Shown here: positions 6,332-9,687 of the stretch, in pieces
Position numbering within the stretch: position 1 is the stretch's first letter
How the letters are laid out: each line of letters opens with the position of its first letter
NCBI GenBank assembly: GCA_004558115.1
Contig: SFDT01000044.1
Span: 1-9,687 of the forward strand
From: Clostridiales bacterium
GTDB taxonomy: Bacteria > Bacillota > Clostridia > Oscillospirales > Oscillospiraceae
Reading direction: 5' to 3'
DNA: 9,687 bases
Notes under the pieces: model-generated
The model's database searches: none
Told to the model about the DNA's origin: nothing
What the model saw: the letters and a program-made list of their open reading frames with translations, nothing else
Position numbers and translations under genes: made by a program

Positions 6332-6897
6332 TGTGGACGAGCAAACGATCCGACCTGCGCGCGGCGCAGAGCGAGAAGGACCGGGAGGCGGTCCGGGTCT
6401 CCATGCCGGTCCAGGTCCTGGCCTTCTACCCGGACACCATGACGGTGGATGTACAGCCCCTGGTGAAGGAGGCCATCGACGGCAGCTACGCCAGCGCCGC
6501 CCCCCTGATGGGGCTGCGGGCGGCCTGCCTGTGCGCCGGTGACTATGTCATCCGGCCCTGGTACAAGCGGGGCGATGTTGGCTGGGTGATCGTGGCGGAC
6601 TTCGATTCCGACACCGCCCTGCAGACCGGCCGGGAGGCGGAGCCCAACACCCGGCGCAACCACGCGCCGGAGGACAGCCTCTTCCTCGGCGGCGTCTGCC
6701 CCGCAGGCAGGGCACCCCAGGGGCTGCCGGGGGATGCACTGATCCTGGCCGCCGGCAGCGTGTATCTTGCGGTTTCCAAAACGGGGATCACGATCCACGG
6801 GGATGTGACCATCTCCGGCACGCTGGAGGCTTCCGGCATTGAGATGACCACCCACACCCACCCCACCAGCTGGGGTGAGACCGGAACGCCGAATTAG
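6331..6897 (+). CDS. Baseplate central spike protein (Gp138/gpV-like) with HxH tip
   Basis: 188-residue membrane-piercing spike, expected to be a trimer attached under the hub. Residues about 20-100 (VRVSMPVQVLAFYPDTMTVD, VQPLVKEAI, then GDYVIRPWYKRGDVGWVIVA) fit the OB-like Gp138 N-terminal domain. Residues about 140-171 (ALILAAGSVYLAVSKTGITI, HGDVTISGTLEASG) form the repeated short strands of a spike beta helix. The end MTTHTHPTSWGETGTPN places H175 and H177 as an HxH motif; in P2 gpV and phi92 gp138 the equivalent histidines from three chains bind an iron ion at the needle tip. The ATG overlaps the hub stop by one base (TAATG), with GGAGGTGA at 6313-6320. The protein is complete and near typical length. 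The metal is inferred from family. Confidence 0.87.
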   Translation: MWTSKRSDLRAAQSEKDREAVRVSMPVQVLAFYPDTMTVDVQPLVKEAIDGSYASAAPLMGLRAACLCAGDYVIRPWYKRGDVGWVIVADFDSDTALQTGREAEPNTRRNHAPEDSLFLGGVCPAGRAPQGLPGDALILAAGSVYLAVSKTGITIHGDVTISGTLEASGIEMTTHTHPTSWGETGTPN

Positions 6898-6907
6898 GAG
6901 GATGCTT

Positions 6908-7258
6908 ATGGACAATCTGACACTGAAGATCGACCCGGGCGCCCACGACCTGGTGCTGGCGGACGGCGCCCTGGTGATGGTATCCGACGCCGAGACGGTG
7001 GCGCAATGTGTCCGCCTGACCCTGGAAACATTCAAGGGCGAGTGGTTCCTGGATACAGGGCACGGAACGGATTATGACCAGATCATCGGGGACGGGACCG
7101 GAGATCCCGAGGCCGTCCTGCGGGCGGCCATCTTTCAGGAGACCAGTGTGCAGTATATCGACCGCCTGGAGGTATCCAGGCAGGGCCGCCGGCTCTCCGC
7201 CGCTTTTACCGGGCGGCTGGCAGACGGCACAGAAATCAGCCTGGAGGTGAGTGCGTGA
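6908..7258 (+). CDS. Baseplate wedge protein, gp25/GPW family (XkdS/DUF2634-like)
   Basis: 116-residue small wedge protein of the gp25/GPW type, which links the baseplate to the first sheath ring. The typical features are a VADAQTV-like segment (here VSDAETVAQCVRLTLETFKG), then EWFLDTGHGTDYDQIIGDG near residues 50-70, a helix (VLRAAIFQETSVQYIDRLEV) and a final strand pair (GRLADGTEISLEVSA). In T4 gp25 the EPR-type core contacts the sheath; the equivalent here is the EWFLD region. I chose ATG 6908, six bases after TAGGAGG (6895-6901), which includes the spike stop; ATG 6902 is too close to that site and 6875 lies inside the spike gene. It overlaps the next gene by four bases. The family call rests on length, motif and the gp25-gpJ-gpI order. 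Confidence 0.84.
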   Translation: MDNLTLKIDPGAHDLVLADGALVMVSDAETVAQCVRLTLETFKGEWFLDTGHGTDYDQIIGDGTGDPEAVLRAAIFQETSVQYIDRLEVSRQGRRLSAAFTGRLADGTEISLEVSA

Positions 7259-8436
7259 ATGAGAATTGGGGCCTGACAGAGGCCGGCTTCCTGCGTCCGT
7301 CCTACACGGAGCTTCTGGATGCACTGGAGGTCAAGGCCAAGGAGCTCTTCGGCAGCTCCGTCAACCTATCCGTGCGCAGCCCCCTGGGGATCTTCCTGCG
7401 TATCTTCGCCTGGTTCGCCGGGATGCTCTGGCAGCTGGCGGAGCAGGTCTACAACAGCGGCTTTGTGGATACCGCTACCGGGATCAGCCTGGCCCGCCTG
7501 GGCGCATTCATCGGCATCCGCCTCCTGGCGGCACAGAAGGCCGCCGGCATGCTCCAGATCACAGGGGAGGCCGGCGCCTCCGTCTATGCCGGCTTCCTCG
7601 TCCAGGCCCGGAACAACCAGCGCTTTGTCACCCTGGAGGACGCGGTCATCGGGGAGGGCGGGACGGTCTCTGTGCCCATCCAGGCATACGAGGCCGGGCC
7701 GGAGGGCAATGTGGACGCCGGCGCCATCGACACCGTAGTCACGCCGCTGGCCGCCGTTGTCTCAGTCACCAACCACGAGGCCACCGCCGGGGGGCGTGCC
7801 CGCGAGACCTGGCAGGAGTTCCGGGAACGCTATTACAACAGTGTGGATAAGGCGGGCGGCAGCAACACCGACGCCATCCGGGCCCAGCTCCTGGAGACCG
7901 AGGGTGTGGTCAATGCCGTGGTCTGGGAGAACGATACCGATGAAGCGGACGAGGCGGGGCTGCTGCCCCACAGCATCCAGGCCATCGTCTACGGCGGGAC
8001 CGACGTCAACGTAGCCGCTGCCATCCATGCGCGCAAGGCTGCTGGCATCCAGACCTGCGGCACATCCAGCGCCCAGCTCCTGGACGCCAGCGGCAAGCTC
8101 CGTACCATCCGCTTCTCACGCCCCACTGCAGTACCCATCCACGTGAGGATCTCCTCGCTGGTCACGGATGCCGCCTATCCGGGGGACGGCGCCCTGAAGG
8201 CCGCGGTTGTGGACTACATCGGTAGCGAGGGCGCGAGCCTGGCCGCCTCCGGCCTCTCCATCGGCCAGACCCTCTACTACAACCGCCTCATGTGTCCCAT
8301 CAACGAGACCCAGGGCGTGGTGGACTACATCCTGGAGGTCAGCACCGATGGTGCCGCCTGGCAGAAGGCCAACATCGTCCTCACCGCACTCCAAAAGGCC
8401 GTCACCAGTCCGGACAAGGTGGTGATCTCACGATGA
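7255..8436 (+). CDS. Baseplate wedge protein gpJ-like (Baseplate_J family)
   Basis: 393-residue protein of the Baseplate_J family (P2 gpJ, T4 gp6 core), which forms the wedge ring around the hub and transmits the contraction signal. The N-terminal part (LRPSYTELLDALEVKAKELF, GSSVNLSVRSPLGIFLRIFA, WQLAEQVYNSGFVDTATG) is the usual helical start, with LARLGAFIGIRL next. A beta domain follows, with PEGNVDAGAID near residue 150. The ETWQEFRERYYNSVDKAGGS motif near residues 184-203 and the following VVNAVVWENDTDE segment are characteristic. The start is GTG 7255, sharing GTGA with the previous stop, with GGAGGTGA at 7243-7250. The length is ordinary for the family and no damage is seen. Confidence 0.92.
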   Translation: MNENWGLTEAGFLRPSYTELLDALEVKAKELFGSSVNLSVRSPLGIFLRIFAWFAGMLWQLAEQVYNSGFVDTATGISLARLGAFIGIRLLAAQKAAGMLQITGEAGASVYAGFLVQARNNQRFVTLEDAVIGEGGTVSVPIQAYEAGPEGNVDAGAIDTVVTPLAAVVSVTNHEATAGGRARETWQEFRERYYNSVDKAGGSNTDAIRAQLLETEGVVNAVVWENDTDEADEAGLLPHSIQAIVYGGTDVNVAAAIHARKAAGIQTCGTSSAQLLDASGKLRTIRFSRPTAVPIHVRISSLVTDAAYPGDGALKAAVVDYIGSEGASLAASGLSIGQTLYYNRLMCPINETQGVVDYILEVSTDGAAWQKANIVLTALQKAVTSPDKVVISR

Positions 8437-9008
8437 GCCTCCTCCTGAACATGCTGGACAAGCTGCCCGGCGCATACAGTAAGGATCCGGACAGCAATAT
8501 CGGCCGGCTCTTCCAGCTCTTTGCCGCCGCCCTTGGCGGCGCGGAGGACGCACTTCGAACCGTGGAGCTCTGGCGGGACCTGGATAGCGCCTGCGGGACC
8601 ACGCTCGACCGGATCGGCGGCAACTTCGGCATTGCCAGGGACGGCGTCTCAGACAGCCTCTACCGGCTCCTCATCAAGACCAAAGTCACCGCCCTCCTGG
8701 CCGGCGGCGATGTGGACACCATCATCACGGCCACCAGCCTGCTCTTCCATGTGAACCCCACGGAGATCACTCTGGAGGAGCGCTTCCCCGCCAGGATACG
8801 CGTCATCGTGGATGAGACTGAGATGGCCCCGGAGCATATGCAGCTCTCCGGCAGCGCGGCCTCCGTAGTAAAGCGCATCGCGGCCGCGGGGATCGGCTGC
8901 GAGGTGGTCTTCTATATCCCCATCGGCTGCGAACTCCACGCGGGCCTGACTCTACACGATACGAGTGCGGAACAGTACGGCATCGGCGATGCTGCAGAAA
9001 GTGAGTAG
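8433..9008 (+). CDS. Tail protein of gpI/YmfQ type (fibre-attachment wedge component)
   Basis: 191-residue protein in the place of P2 gpI or Mu gp48/YmfQ, which joins the baseplate wedge to the tail fibre. The N-terminus (MSLLLNMLDKLPGAYSKDPD) and the RLFQLFAAALGGAEDALRTV helix are followed by a TTLDRIGGNFGIARDGVSDS segment, near residues 50-75, found in this group (a GATLDRLG...G..R.G..D pattern). The rest (LIKTKVTALLAGGDVDTII, then FHVNPTEITLEERFPARIRV) is alpha-beta, and the last 60 residues are less recognisable. ATG 8433 overlaps the previous stop as ATGA, with AAGGTGGTGA at 8416-8425. An upstream in-frame ATG (8292) lies inside the gpJ gene and is not used. I am confident of the role by position, less so of the exact family. 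Confidence 0.78.
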   Translation: MSLLLNMLDKLPGAYSKDPDSNIGRLFQLFAAALGGAEDALRTVELWRDLDSACGTTLDRIGGNFGIARDGVSDSLYRLLIKTKVTALLAGGDVDTIITATSLLFHVNPTEITLEERFPARIRVIVDETEMAPEHMQLSGSAASVVKRIAAAGIGCEVVFYIPIGCELHAGLTLHDTSAEQYGIGDAAESE

Positions 9009-9013
9009 TGATT

Positions 9014-9687
9014 ATGGCTGTTTTTTCAAACAACGCTGTGACAGACAAGGGCAGGATCCTACTGGCGGAGAGCCAGGTTGGGGCGCTATTCGTCCCGACG
9101 AAGATTGTCATGGGTTCAGGCACAATGCCTTCCGGCTCTACGCCGCGCTCCATGACTGCCGTTGCGACCCCGGTGGTCCAGCTGTCCATCAACAAGAAGC
9201 GGGCTTCTGACGATGGAAAGGTCATTATTGGGGGAATGTACTCCAATACTTCCATTACCGAGGCGTTCTATTTCCGCGAGTTGGGCCTGTATGCTCAACT
9301 GCAGCTCGCGGACGGCTCCTTTAGCGAGGAGGTCCTATATGCCTATGCCAATGCCGGCTCTTCTGCCGACCTCATGGCCGCCGCTTCCAGCGCGGTCATT
9401 GAAAAGCAGATTGACCTGGTCACCTACATCGGCAGTGACACCCAGATTGACCTAACCATTGAGAGCGGCGCCTACATCCCTTTTACGGACAAGGGGGCGC
9501 CAAGTGGTGTCGCCACCCTTGGCGATGACGGGAAGGTGCCCGCCGCGCAGCTCCCGGCCATGGATTTTGACCCGGCGGGCAGCGCTGCGGCGGCGCTGGC
9601 GGCGCACGAAGCGGACCAGGTGAAGCACGTCGGCGCGGCGGAACGGACGGCGTGGAACGCCAAGGCGGACGGGGCGTCCACCAGCGC
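9014..9687 (+). CDS. Tail fibre protein, N-terminal part (tail-collar/DUF3751 type), 3' end cut by window
   Basis: Open frame of 224 codons running off the right edge. It begins MAVFSNNAVTDKGRILLAES, then KIVMGSGTMPSGSTPRSMTA, ASDDGKVIIGGMYSNTSITE and AFYFRELGLYAQL, the pattern of the phage tail-collar fibre N-terminal domain that docks on the gpI-like protein. After about residue 160 it changes to GAPSGVATLGDDGKVPAAQL, then a DPAGSAAAALAAHEADQVKH segment and AAERTAWNAKADG, linker repeats commonly seen in fibres of Clostridia phages. The receptor-binding end is outside the window. ATG 9014 has only a weak ribosome site (AGTGAG); a GTG at 9008 overlapping the previous stop is an alternative, adding two residues. 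Base composition falls sharply near the start and at 9181-9300 compared with neighbours. Confidence 0.88.
   Translation, partial: MAVFSNNAVTDKGRILLAESQVGALFVPTKIVMGSGTMPSGSTPRSMTAVATPVVQLSINKKRASDDGKVIIGGMYSNTSITEAFYFRELGLYAQLQLADGSFSEEVLYAYANAGSSADLMAAASSAVIEKQIDLVTYIGSDTQIDLTIESGAYIPFTDKGAPSGVATLGDDGKVPAAQLPAMDFDPAGSAAAALAAHEADQVKHVGAAERTAWNAKADGASTS

Noticed and set aside
9472..9681. A - strand open frame opposite the tail fibre
   Set aside because: Ala/Ser-rich shadow of the fibre linker repeats; the + strand frame stays open through the same region and matches fibre proteins.

Overview
The window is a continuous piece of the late structural module of a contractile-tailed (myovirus-type) phage or prophage. 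All eleven genes are on the + strand, packed end to end, from the tail sheath (cut by the left edge) to the tail fibre (cut by the right edge). The sequence is GC-rich. Most genes carry strong AGGAGG-like ribosome binding sites, and the proteins resemble tail proteins of Clostridia. A high-GC gut Clostridium relative (Oscillospiraceae type) is the likely host. That host call is inference, because no host gene is present.

Layout: tail sheath (DUF3383 type, 1-1082); tail tube (DUF3277 type, 1101-1496); a structured 114-base gap with a perfect 11-bp hairpin; a tail assembly chaperone in two overlapping frames (1611-1922 and about 1870-2064), probably joined by programmed frameshifting; tape measure protein (2076-4511); Dit-like baseplate protein (4530-5114); baseplate plug (5118-5483); baseplate hub (5483-6331); central spike with a C-terminal HxH tip (6331-6897); gp25/GPW-like wedge protein (6908-7258); gpJ-like wedge protein (7255-8436); gpI/YmfQ-like tail protein (8433-9008); and the N-terminal part of a tail fibre (9014 to the edge).

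How the genes work together: sheath and tube form the contractile shaft. The chaperone coats the tape measure protein, which sets tube length. The Dit-like protein, plug, hub and spike close the tube tip. The wedge proteins join hub to sheath and carry the fibre through the gpI-like protein. The order and small gene sizes fit the compact baseplates known from minimal myophages such as Pam3. From the plug gene to the gpI-like gene, neighbouring genes overlap by one to four bases or lie three to ten bases apart, which suggests one translationally coupled operon. No promoter, RNA gene, CRISPR array, insertion sequence or integrase was found, and there is no gap over 300 bases.

No wholly new system is evident. 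The points most worth a second look are the chaperone frameshift geometry (+1 or -2), the isolated hairpin after the tube gene, a four-cysteine cluster in the hub, internal repeats in the tape measure protein, and a composition drop where the fibre gene begins.
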